In this document: in pieces, positions 45,614 to 56,368 of the stretch
Layout: the number at the start of each line of letters is the position of its first letter
How positions within the stretch are numbered: the stretch's first letter is position 1
Source: Truepera radiovictrix DSM 17093
GTDB taxonomy: Bacteria; Deinococcota; Deinococci; Deinococcales; Trueperaceae
Direction of reading: 5' to 3'
Assembly (NCBI RefSeq): GCF_000092425.1
Contig: NC_014221.1
Span: forward strand, 1-64,000
DNA length: 64,000 nucleotides
Made by a program: the position numbers and the translations under genes
Notes under the pieces: model-generated
The model's database searches: none
Seen by the model: only the letters and a program-made list of their open reading frames with translations
Told to the model about the DNA's origin: nothing

Positions 45614-45744
45614 TCAATGCTCTTCAAACTCGCGCTCTATGTCTTAGCGGCCATCAAGCACCCGCATACGTCGATACCATCATCGAGCAGGAAATAGAAA
45701 ATCACGTAATGGTTGGAAACAAAACTGCGAAGGCGTCGTACGTC
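45614..45744 (-). pseudogene. ParE/RelE-type toxin remnant
   Basis: On the minus strand one frame reads VRRLRSFVSNHYVIFYFLL and DDGIDV, the core of ParE/RelE toxins. A frame shift then gives MRVLDGR, stop, DIEREFEEH, stop, matching the usual ending IRVLDGRRDIEREF. At least one frameshift and in-frame stops upstream and downstream break the gene, and no antitoxin is present. The IS1182-like transposase gene starts about 95 bp upstream of it. Confidence 0.75.
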
Positions 45745-45821
45745 TCACGCGGCCTTACAGCCCCATAAACGCATAAGCCAGCTTGCCTTCCCATTACACG
45801 CGTGCGTACGGCAAAGCCTTT

Positions 45822-47515
45822 AACCCTTCATACTGAGCCATGTTGAAACCACAGCCGGTACCGCCTGTCCCCGAAATGACCGCCCGAGCTGCCCACGCCG
45901 CCTTTCCCAAGGGTCATTGTTACCTCACCCTCCGCGATGAGCTGGGAACGATCTTCACGGATGACATGTTTGCCGACCTCTTTCCCACCGTTGGACGGCC
46001 AGCGGAAGCGCCGTGGCGGCTAGCTTTGGTGACCATCGTACAGTTCGCCGAAGGCTTGTCCGACCGAGATGTGGCCGATGCGGTGCGAGACCGCATCACC
46101 CTAAAGTATCTGTTGGGACTCGAGTACGACGACTCCGGTTTCGACTACTCTATCTTGTCGCGCTTTCGTGACCGACTGGTCGAGGGCAATTCGGTAGCCA
46201 TCCTTCTTGACGCCCTAGTCGAAGCCAGCCGCAAGGCGGGGCTCATCAAACACCGCGGCAAAGTGAGAACCGATGCGACCCATATTCTTGCGAAGATTCG
46301 TGAACTCAGTCGCCTCGAGCTGGTCGGCGAAACGCTTCGGCACGCCTTGAACGAGATCGCCAAGGCCGCGCCGGAGTGGTTGAGGGCACTGGCACCAGAT
46401 GACTGGTACAAAAGGTATGCAAAACGCTTTGAAGAGGAGTCTTACCGGAGCCGATATAAGCAAGGACCAGGCTACAGTGCCCAGGTCGGTAGAGACGGCT
46501 TTCTCTTGATGACCGCGGTCTATAGTGCCGATGCTCCTACTGGGCTAGGGAACCTGAAGGCGGTTGAACTGTTACGTCGCTGCTGGCTCGAGCAGTTCAT
46601 GGTCGAGGGTGATGAGGTCAAGATGCGTAAGGGCGGAAACATGCCTCCAAGTGCTGCACGGCTCGAGTCTCCTTACGACGCCGAAGCGCATTACGGCGTT
46701 AACGGTGGGCTGTCCTGGGTGGGGTACAAGGTGCATTACACCGAATCGTGTGATGAAGACGCACCCCATCTTGTCGTTCACGTCGATACGACTGAAGCAG
46801 CAATGGCTGACCTCGTGCGCGTCACACCTATCCACGAGCAGCTCAAGCAAAGGCAACTACTTCCTGCTGAGCATTTTGTGGACAATCAGTATGTAACCTC
46901 GAAACTTCTGGTTGACAGCAAGAAACACTACAGCGTGGAACTGGTGGGTCCTATCAAACCCCACTACGAAGCTAAGGGCTTTGGCATCGGGGAGTTCAAA
47001 ATCGACTGGGAGCACAAAGTCGTTACCTGCCCTGGGGGCGAGCAGAGTACGCGGTGGCGACCCGAGGTACCCAAATCGGGTCGAGCGCAAATTACGGTGC
47101 GTTTTGCCCCTTCCGACTGTCGGGCGTGCTCCCTGAACGACCGCTGTGCCAAGAACACGACGCGTGTGGGCCGTACTCTGGCGCTCCTACCCCGTGAGCA
47201 GTACGAGGCGCGTGAAGCGGTTAAACAAAAACAGCACACTCAAGAATGGCTCGCGCGTTACCAGATCCGTACAGGCAGTGAAGGAACGTTCTCACAGGCG
47301 GTTAGTGCGGGCCTTCGCCAGAGTCGGTATTATGGCTTGAACAAAAACCACCTTCAGAACGTTGCCATAGCCGCTGGGATGAACTTCCAACGCCTCTCGG
47401 ACTGGTTCGAGGAGATACCCCGAGCTCAGACGCGAACATCGAGGTTTGCAGCGCTAAGAGCATAGAACAGGTTTCAACCTAGTTCTCTAACCGTAGTGGT
47501 GCTGAGTGAGAGGGT
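45822..47515 (+). mobile_element. IS1182-like insertion sequence (approximate ends)
   Basis: The element contains one transposase gene. Imperfect inverted repeats are seen at AACCCTTCATACTGAGCC (45822-45839) and GCTGAGTGAGAGGGTA (47501-47516). The 10-mer GCAAAGCCTT occurs in direct orientation at 45811-45820 and 47522-47531 and may be a target duplication, but the repeats and inverted ends are not exactly flush, so boundaries are tentative. Confidence 0.6.
45840..47465 (+). CDS. IS1182-family transposase
   Basis: The 541-residue DDE transposase has the N-terminal DUF772 part (LRDELGTIFTDDMFADLFP, PWRLALVTIVQFAEGLSDRD, LGLEYDDSGFDYSILSRFRDRL) and catalytic region with RTDATHILA, GYKVHYTESCD and the distal CRACSLNDRC zinc-like cluster near GLRQSRYYGLNKNH (region with the catalytic Glu of the family). 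It is full-length with no stop, so the copy could be active. Base composition is lower in GC than the core genes. Confidence 0.92.
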   Translation: MLKPQPVPPVPEMTARAAHAAFPKGHCYLTLRDELGTIFTDDMFADLFPTVGRPAEAPWRLALVTIVQFAEGLSDRDVADAVRDRITLKYLLGLEYDDSGFDYSILSRFRDRLVEGNSVAILLDALVEASRKAGLIKHRGKVRTDATHILAKIRELSRLELVGETLRHALNEIAKAAPEWLRALAPDDWYKRYAKRFEEESYRSRYKQGPGYSAQVGRDGFLLMTAVYSADAPTGLGNLKAVELLRRCWLEQFMVEGDEVKMRKGGNMPPSAARLESPYDAEAHYGVNGGLSWVGYKVHYTESCDEDAPHLVVHVDTTEAAMADLVRVTPIHEQLKQRQLLPAEHFVDNQYVTSKLLVDSKKHYSVELVGPIKPHYEAKGFGIGEFKIDWEHKVVTCPGGEQSTRWRPEVPKSGRAQITVRFAPSDCRACSLNDRCAKNTTRVGRTLALLPREQYEAREAVKQKQHTQEWLARYQIRTGSEGTFSQAVSAGLRQSRYYGLNKNHLQNVAIAAGMNFQRLSDWFEEIPRAQTRTSRFAALRA

Positions 47516-47571
47516 ACTGCTGCAAAGCCTTAGTGTCATTAGGGCTTAAACGAGGGCTTAAGTAAAGGTTC

Positions 47572-47604
47572 GCACGGCTGCTTAGGCAGCCGTGCAGCTT
47601 TTTT
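47572..47604 (+). terminator. Strong intrinsic terminator after the transposase gene
   Basis: GCACGGCTGC (47572-47581), loop TTAG, GCAGCCGTGC (47586-47595), then AGCTTTTTT. It stops plus-strand transcripts before they run into minE. Confidence 0.9.
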
Positions 47605-47626
47605 GCAGAAGGGAGGAGGTGGTTAC

Positions 47627-47701
47627 TTGTCCAAATTTGAAATCTTGTTCGAGTTCGCCAACAGCATCCCCGCTAGGGGCGCGGAGCGCAAAGAGGGTTA
47701 G
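47627..47701 (+). CDS. Possible 24-residue small protein
   Basis: TTG 47627 follows AGGAGGT with 6-nt spacing and opens a frame encoding MSKFEILFEFANSIPARGAE plus four residues. The product is not recognised. It may be a true small gene, or the start of a gene cut by island loss or gain. The frame crosses the repeat CCCCGCTAGGGG. Confidence 0.3.
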   Translation: MSKFEILFEFANSIPARGAERKEG

Positions 47702-47714
47702 GGCTACGCGCCCT

Positions 47715-47954
47715 CTACGCGGAGGGTTTGGCCGGGAGGTTGGCGACCAAGACCATCCGGTCGCCCTGCTGCTCCAAAGACACGTCGTAGTTGGTCTCGT
47801 CGGCGGGGAAGTACTTGCTGATCACCTCTAGGAGCTCGTTTTTGAGCGCGTCCATCTTCCCCGGTGAGAGCCGCGCGCGGTCGTAGGACAAGACGAGTTT
47901 GAGGCGCTCTTTGACCGTGTCCTTGCTTCTGTTGCGGCCGAAAAGTCCGAACAT
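47715..47954 (-). CDS. minE: Cell division topological factor MinE
   Basis: MinE drives oscillation of MinD. The 79-residue protein starts MFGLFGRNRSKDTVKERLKL, with the MinD-contact helix and DRARLSPGKMDALKNELLEVISKY typical of the dimerisation domain. Its start overlaps the minD stop by one base. Confidence 0.95.
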   Translation of the reverse strand: MFGLFGRNRSKDTVKERLKLVLSYDRARLSPGKMDALKNELLEVISKYFPADETNYDVSLEQQGDRMVLVANLPAKPSA

Positions 47955-48760
47955 CAGCCCATTCCAAATAGACGGCGCAAGTAGCCCAGAAAGTTGCCGC
48001 GGCTCTCGAGCGCGCGGTGGGGGATCTCTTCGCCCTGGATGCGTTTGGCGATGCTCCTAAAGGCGTCACCCGCCCCCGTCTTGCCGTTTTCCAGACTGAT
48101 GGGGCTACCGACGTTCGTCGAGACGATGATCTTCTCGTCCTCGGGGACGATGCCGATGAGCTTGATGCCCAAGATCTCGAGGATGTCGTCGACCTCCAAC
48201 ATGTCGCCGCGCTTGACCATCTCGGGGCGGAGCCGGTTGATGATGCACTTGACCTCGGTGATCTCGCGCGCTTCTAACAGCCCGATGATGCGGTCGGCGT
48301 CCCGGACGCTGCTGACCTCCGGGTTGACGACCACCAGCGCCCCCTGCGCGGCGCTCGCGGCGGTCTGAAAACCCGACTCGATGCCCGCTGGTGAGTCGAT
48401 GAGGATGCGGTCAAAACCCTCTTCGCCCAGGAGCAGCTCGACGGTCTCTTTCATCCGCGCTTCGGACAGGGCGCTCTTGTCGCGCGTCTGCGAAGCGGCC
48501 AGGAGGTAGAGGTTGTCGACCCGTTTGTCGCGAATAAGCGCCTGCTTGAGCTTGCAGCGCCCCTCGAAGACGTCGATGAGGTCGTAGACCACGCGGCCCT
48601 CGAGGCCCATGACGACGTCTAGGTTGCGCAGCCCGACGTCGGTGTCGATGACCGCGACCTTCTCCCCGAGGAGCGCGAGCGCCGCTCCAACGTTCGCGGT
48701 GGTGGTGGTTTTGCCGACCCCCCCCTTGCCCGAGGTGACAACGATGGCTTTAGCGTTCAA
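47954..48760 (-). CDS. minD: Septum site-determining ATPase MinD
   Basis: MinD is a membrane-binding ATPase that positions the division site. The 268-residue protein has the deviant Walker A KGGVGKTTTTANVG, DTDVGLRNLDVVMG, and LLIDSPAGIESGF-type RILIDSPAGIESGF, with a C-terminal amphipathic helix (NFLGYLRRLFGM). The start is TTG with GGAGAA upstream. minC is not adjacent: the next 250 bp upstream hold no gene I can see. Confidence 0.96.
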   Translation of the reverse strand: MNAKAIVVTSGKGGVGKTTTTANVGAALALLGEKVAVIDTDVGLRNLDVVMGLEGRVVYDLIDVFEGRCKLKQALIRDKRVDNLYLLAASQTRDKSALSEARMKETVELLLGEEGFDRILIDSPAGIESGFQTAASAAQGALVVVNPEVSSVRDADRIIGLLEAREITEVKCIINRLRPEMVKRGDMLEVDDILEILGIKLIGIVPEDEKIIVSTNVGSPISLENGKTGAGDAFRSIAKRIQGEEIPHRALESRGNFLGYLRRLFGMG

Positions 48761-49010
48761 TGCGTTCTCCTTCTGGTCTGCTGTGGTCTCTGCCCCGCGT
48801 GCACGTGGTCCAACCGTTGCGGTCCCGGGGGGCCCGCCCGCGGTGATGCGAAGCGTAGGGGGTGCGCTAGGAGGAAAGTAGGGAAGACGGCCCTAGCGGC
48901 CCAGCGAGCGGGTGTCGCGTCCCGCCTGCGGTTGGGTCGTAGCGCCCCCGGTCACACGTCCCGAGAATTGTAACAGAAGCCAGCGCGGGGTTGGCGGGGT
49001 TTGGCCGGGG

Positions 49011-52331
<3,321 letters not shown>

Positions 52332-52379
52332 AGTCAGGCCATCATAACGCGCAGCGGTGACCGCCGCCGATGCCGAGGT

Positions 52380-53330
52380 TTAGGGCGGCCCCTCAGCGAG
52401 AGCCCCGTACGCCGCCGTCTTGACGTAGTGCGCCCACAGCCCCGCGTACCACCCGTAGCGCTCGGCAATCTCGCGGGCGCTGCCCGCGCTGATAGGCAGC
52501 CCCTTGGTGTAGACCTTCGAGATGGCCGCCAGCAGCCCCGTGTCGGTCCAGGGGACGCGCTCGTAACGCCCCAGACCGCGCAGGGCGATGAAGTCGACCG
52601 ACCACGCGCCCAGGCCCTTGATGCGCCCGAGCCAGCGCGCCACCTCGTCAAAGGGGGCGGCGCGCAAAAACGCCTCGTCGGCGAGCGCGAAAGCGCGTAC
52701 GAGGTGGAGCATCCGTTCGGTTTTGCGGGTGTTGTTGGTCGCCGCCAGGATGCGCGCGTGGGGGTCGTCGAGCAGCTGCTGCGCTTCGGGAAAGGCGACG
52801 TAGCGGCGGCCGCCGTGCTCGAGGCGCGGCCCGAAGCTCTCGGCAAGGCGCGCCATCGTCTTGTGGGCGAAGCCGTTCGGCGTCCGCTGCTGCACGAGCG
52901 CCCAACAGGCCGCCTCAAAGGGCGTCAGGACCTTTACCGGATGGTAGCCGTAGAGCCGCGCGACGACCTCCGCGAAGAGGGGGTCGCAGCGGGCGTAGAG
53001 GGGCGTGAGGTCGTCGTCCAGGCTGAGGTAGAAGCGCACCCGGTCGGTGGCCGCGCGCGTCAGCGCGTCGTCCAGCATCTTGGCGTAGAGGGTGAGCTCG
53101 AGCCGCTCGGGCTGCGCCGTCGGCCACACCTCGAAGAGCACCGCCTGGCCGCGCACGCTCACCACGCGCCGCAGCCCCTGGACGCGCTCGTCCCCGACCG
53201 TTTTGCACGCGATCTGCTCGGCTGCCGGGACGCGCTCGTAGGGGCGCCCGTAGAAGGCGCGGATGTAGTCCAGGCTCCTCTGCAGCGAAAAGGGCGGGGT
53301 GGCCGTCACGGTCAGCGTCGTCTGCTCCAC
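52380..53330 (-). CDS. AlkA-type DNA-3-methyladenine glycosylase
   Basis: This base-excision glycosylase removes alkylated bases. The 316-residue protein has an N-terminal AlkA-like beta domain and an HhH-GPD domain with LGRIKGLGAWSVDFIALRGLG (helix-hairpin-helix) and the catalytic Asp in VPWTDTGLL. LVQQRTPNGFAHKTMARL matches the AlkA core (VxxQQ). There are no C-terminal cysteines, so no Fe-S cluster as in MutY/Nth. The start is GTG. It follows the pcrA gene in the opposite transcriptional order, 48 bp upstream. Confidence 0.88.
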   Translation of the reverse strand: MEQTTLTVTATPPFSLQRSLDYIRAFYGRPYERVPAAEQIACKTVGDERVQGLRRVVSVRGQAVLFEVWPTAQPERLELTLYAKMLDDALTRAATDRVRFYLSLDDDLTPLYARCDPLFAEVVARLYGYHPVKVLTPFEAACWALVQQRTPNGFAHKTMARLAESFGPRLEHGGRRYVAFPEAQQLLDDPHARILAATNNTRKTERMLHLVRAFALADEAFLRAAPFDEVARWLGRIKGLGAWSVDFIALRGLGRYERVPWTDTGLLAAISKVYTKGLPISAGSAREIAERYGWYAGLWAHYVKTAAYGALAEGPP

Positions 53331-53390
53331 ACCCCATCAAACCACCGCGCCGCGTACGAAACTGCGCGCCAGGAGCTGTTAGCATGCCCT

Positions 53391-53957
53391 ATGGCGAGCG
53401 GCCGCACCCACGAGGCGATCAACTTGGGCGTCTTCGCCGCGCTCGCCGGGGGCTACGCCTACGCGCGGGCGCGGTCGCTCGCGGATCCCACGAACCTCCT
53501 GTTTGCCCCCGAGACGCTCTGGGCGTTTGTCCTGAGCTACCTCATCGGCACCTTTTTTATCACCCCCGACCTCGACCTCGCCGAGAACCGGATGCGCGCG
53601 CGCAACAACTGGGGGCTGCTGGGCCTGTTGTGGGTGCCTTACGGGGCGCTCTTTAGCCACCGCGGGCTGTCGCACACCTGGTTTGTGGGCCCCCTTACGA
53701 GGCTTCTATACCTGGTGCTGCTGGCGCTGGCTCTGGGGTGGGCGGCCTCGGAGATCGCGCCCCACTTTGGCTACCGCGTCGGTTTCGAGGCCGAGGTAGG
53801 GGAGAGCTGGCCGCAGCTCCTCGTGGGGTCGCTCGCGGGCTACTACTTGTCGCAGTGGCTGCACCTGATCGCCGACGGTATCCAACCCGACCACGCCTGG
53901 AGGCGCAAGGGGGCGCGCACAAGGGGGCGCAAACGGCGGCGGCGCTCACCCTCTTAA
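53391..53957 (+). CDS. DUF2227-like metal-binding membrane protein
   Basis: The 188-residue protein begins MASGRTHEAINLGVFAALAG and has about four hydrophobic segments. Histidines and aspartates at GRTHEAIN, FITPDLDLAENR, SHRGLSHTWFVGP and WLHLIADGIQPDH form a likely metal site, as in DUF2227 and YdjM-like hydrolases. Activity unknown. A longer open frame upstream is antisense to the glycosylase gene and is not real. It ends with a basic tail. Confidence 0.8.
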   Translation: MASGRTHEAINLGVFAALAGGYAYARARSLADPTNLLFAPETLWAFVLSYLIGTFFITPDLDLAENRMRARNNWGLLGLLWVPYGALFSHRGLSHTWFVGPLTRLLYLVLLALALGWAASEIAPHFGYRVGFEAEVGESWPQLLVGSLAGYYLSQWLHLIADGIQPDHAWRRKGARTRGRKRRRRSPS

Positions 53958-54052
53958 GCTTTTGCTATGCTTGGCGTAACCGCGCTCGACAAGCCCCACC
54001 CGCGCCGCAGCGAGGGCGCTCACAAGGTGGCTCGAGCAGAGGGAGAGTAGCG

Positions 54053-55123
54053 ATGCACCTAAAGAGAGCCGTGGCCCTTGGCCTGTTTGCCGTCTGCGCG
54101 TCCGCCGCCGCCCAGGAGGGTTGGACCTGCCCCGAGGGTTTCGCGGGGCAGCGCCTAAACGTCTACAACTGGACGACCTATATCGCCGAGGACACCATCG
54201 CTAACTTCGAGGCGCTCTGCGACGTCAGCGTGACCTACGACACCTACCCGACTGAGGACGACATGTTGGCGCGCATCCGCCAGGGCAACCCCGGTTACGA
54301 CATTGTGGTGCCGAGCGGGACCATCATGGTGCTGATGATCAACGAGGGGCTACTAGAACCCCTCAACCTCGAGAACATCCCCAACGTCGCCAACCTAGAC
54401 GACACCTTTCTCGACCTCCCCTTCGACCCCGGCAACCAGTACTCGCTGCCGTACCAGTGGGGCACGGTGGGGATCGGCTACAACCGCACGCGCGTGGGCG
54501 GCGAGATCACCTCGTGGCGGGAGATGTTCGCCTACGAGGGGCCGGTGTCGTGGCTCGAGGACGTGCGCGGCATTATGGGGGTCGCGCTCCTCCTGGCCGG
54601 CTTTGACCCGAACAGCACCGACCCCGATGAGATCGCCGCCGCCAGGGATTTCTTGATCGACAACGGGTCGAACGTGGTCTACATCAACCAAGACGACGGC
54701 CAAGAGGTCCTGTTGCGCGGCGAGGCGGACATCGTGATGGAGTACTCCGGCGACATCTTCCAGATCATCGAGGAGTGCGACTGCGACGACTTCGCCTACG
54801 TCATCCCCGAGGAGGGGACGTACTTCTGGGTCGACAACGTCGCCATCCCGGTAGGTGCCCAGAACAGGGCGCTCGCAGAGGTCTTTATCGACTACCTGCT
54901 CGATCCGCAGGTGGGCGCCGACATCTCCAACTTCACCGCCTACGGCTCCCCCAACCGCGCGGCGATCGAGGCGGGGCTCATCGACGAAGCGCTCCTTAAC
55001 AACCCCGGTATCTACCCCTCCGAAGAGGTCGAGGAGCGGCTCTTTACCATCATCAACGACCCCGAAGCCGAAGGGCTCTACAACGACGCCTGGGACGAGG
55101 TCAAGATCTTTGTCGGGGGCTAG
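54053..55123 (+). CDS. potD: Spermidine/putrescine-type substrate-binding protein
   Basis: This 356-residue periplasmic receptor has a signal peptide (MHLKRAVALGLFAVCASAAA), then the PotD pattern LNVYNWTTYIAEDTIANFEA, YDTYPTEDDMLARIRQG, YDIVVPSGTIMVLMINEGLL, and YGSPNRAAIEAG. Tyr, Trp and Asp residues that line the polyamine pocket are present. It is followed by potA at 46 bp. The GGGAG ribosome site lies 8 nt before the ATG. Confidence 0.92.
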   Translation: MHLKRAVALGLFAVCASAAAQEGWTCPEGFAGQRLNVYNWTTYIAEDTIANFEALCDVSVTYDTYPTEDDMLARIRQGNPGYDIVVPSGTIMVLMINEGLLEPLNLENIPNVANLDDTFLDLPFDPGNQYSLPYQWGTVGIGYNRTRVGGEITSWREMFAYEGPVSWLEDVRGIMGVALLLAGFDPNSTDPDEIAAARDFLIDNGSNVVYINQDDGQEVLLRGEADIVMEYSGDIFQIIEECDCDDFAYVIPEEGTYFWVDNVAIPVGAQNRALAEVFIDYLLDPQVGADISNFTAYGSPNRAAIEAGLIDEALLNNPGIYPSEEVEERLFTIINDPEAEGLYNDAWDEVKIFVGG

Positions 55124-55169
55124 GCGGTTGAGCGCAGCGTTTCGTGATCCAGGCGTGATATGAGGGTCT

Positions 55170-56282
55170 ATGCAGCCAGCCGTCGAGCTTAGAGAGGTCA
55201 CCAAAGCCTACGCCGACCCGCGCGGCGCGGGGACGGTGCGGGCGATGGACGCGGTGTCGCTCCGCATCGACGAGGGGGGCTTTTTCGCCCTCCTAGGTCC
55301 CTCGGGGTGCGGCAAGACGACGACGCTGCGTTCGATCGCCGGCTTTGAACAGCCCGACAGCGGCGCGGTGCTGATTCGGGGGCGCCCCGTGCAGGGCATC
55401 CCCCCCTTCCACCGCCCCGTCAACACGGTGTTTCAGGACTACGCGCTCTTCCCGCACATGAGCGTCCTGCAAAACGTCATGTTCGGCCTCAAGATGGCCA
55501 AGGTGCCCGCGCGGGAGGCGCGGCGGCGTGCGGAGGAGGCCTTGGAGCTCGTGCACCTGCCCCACGTCGGGGCGCGCCGGCCCTCGCAGCTCTCCGGCGG
55601 GCAGCGGCAGCGGGTCGCTCTGGCGCGCGCGCTCGTCAACCGCCCGGCGGTCTTGCTCCTCGACGAACCCTTGGGCGCTCTGGACCTCAAGCTGCGCAAA
55701 GCGATGCAGTTCGAGCTCAAAAGGATGCAGCAGCAAGTCGGCATCACCTTCGTCTTCGTCACCCACGACCAGGAGGAGGCGATGGCGATGGCTGATCACA
55801 TCGCCGTGATGGACCGCGGCCGCGTCTTGCAGGTCGGGACGCCCGCCGAGATCTACGAACACCCCGTTAACCGCTTCGTCGCCGACTTTATCGGCGAGAC
55901 CAACTTTTTGGAGGGGACGCTCGAGGCTTCCGGGCCGGTCGGGCACTTTCGCCTAGCGGACGGTCGCACTCTCCCGGTCGTGCTCGGCGCCGCCGCCCCG
56001 ACCTCCGGCCCCGCGACCCTCGCGGTGCGCCCCGAGCGCATCCGCTTGACGCGCGCCACCCACGGAACCGGCGCGGGCGGCGTGCGCCTCGCCGCAAGGG
56101 TCACCGAGGTGCACTACCTCGGCACCGACACCCGCTACCACCTCGTCAGCGGCAGCGCGACCCTGAGCGTGCGGCAGCCCAACACTGGCGGTCAGCTGGG
56201 CGCCGAGGGGCGCTTTGCCCCCGGCGACGAGGTCGTCGCGTGGTGGCAGCCGGACGGGGCGGCGGTGCTGCGGCCCGAGTGA
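55170..56282 (+). CDS. potA: Polyamine ABC transporter ATP-binding protein
   Basis: The 370-residue ATPase has Walker [11 protein letters not shown] loop [16 protein letters not shown], signature [15 protein letters not shown], Walker [12 protein letters not shown], the switch THDQEEAM, and a C-terminal TOBE domain ([12 protein letters not shown]). It pairs with PotD, but the two permease genes potB and potC that normally lie between them are absent; after potA the convergent TRAP operon begins. They may be elsewhere in the chromosome. Confidence 0.92.
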   Translation: MQPAVELREVTKAYADPRGAGTVRAMDAVSLRIDEGGFFALLGPSGCGKTTTLRSIAGFEQPDSGAVLIRGRPVQGIPPFHRPVNTVFQDYALFPHMSVLQNVMFGLKMAKVPAREARRRAEEALELVHLPHVGARRPSQLSGGQRQRVALARALVNRPAVLLLDEPLGALDLKLRKAMQFELKRMQQQVGITFVFVTHDQEEAMAMADHIAVMDRGRVLQVGTPAEIYEHPVNRFVADFIGETNFLEGTLEASGPVGHFRLADGRTLPVVLGAAAPTSGPATLAVRPERIRLTRATHGTGAGGVRLAARVTEVHYLGTDTRYHLVSGSATLSVRQPNTGGQLGAEGRFAPGDEVVAWWQPDGAAVLRPE

Positions 56283-56323
56283 CGGCGAGTTGCCCGAGAC
56301 CCTCAGGTGCGCATGCCTATCTC

Positions 56324-56368
56324 ACCGCAACACCCGTGAGTGCAGCGTTTCACACCGGGTGCTGCGGT
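56324..56368. terminator. Hairpin between convergent potA and TRAP genes
   Basis: A 13-nt arm (56324-56336) pairs with 56356-56368 with one mismatch. It overlaps the end of the TRAP permease gene. There is no T run, so terminator activity is tentative. Confidence 0.4.

Noticed and set aside
52428-53390. Long open plus-strand frame upstream of the DUF2227-like gene
   Set aside because: It is antisense to the well-supported AlkA-type glycosylase gene; high GC keeps the opposite frame open. Only the part from 53391 encodes a recognisable protein.
53738-54052. N-terminal extension of potD
   Set aside because: It overlaps the end of the DUF2227-like gene in another frame, and the clear signal peptide and ribosome site fix the start at 54053.
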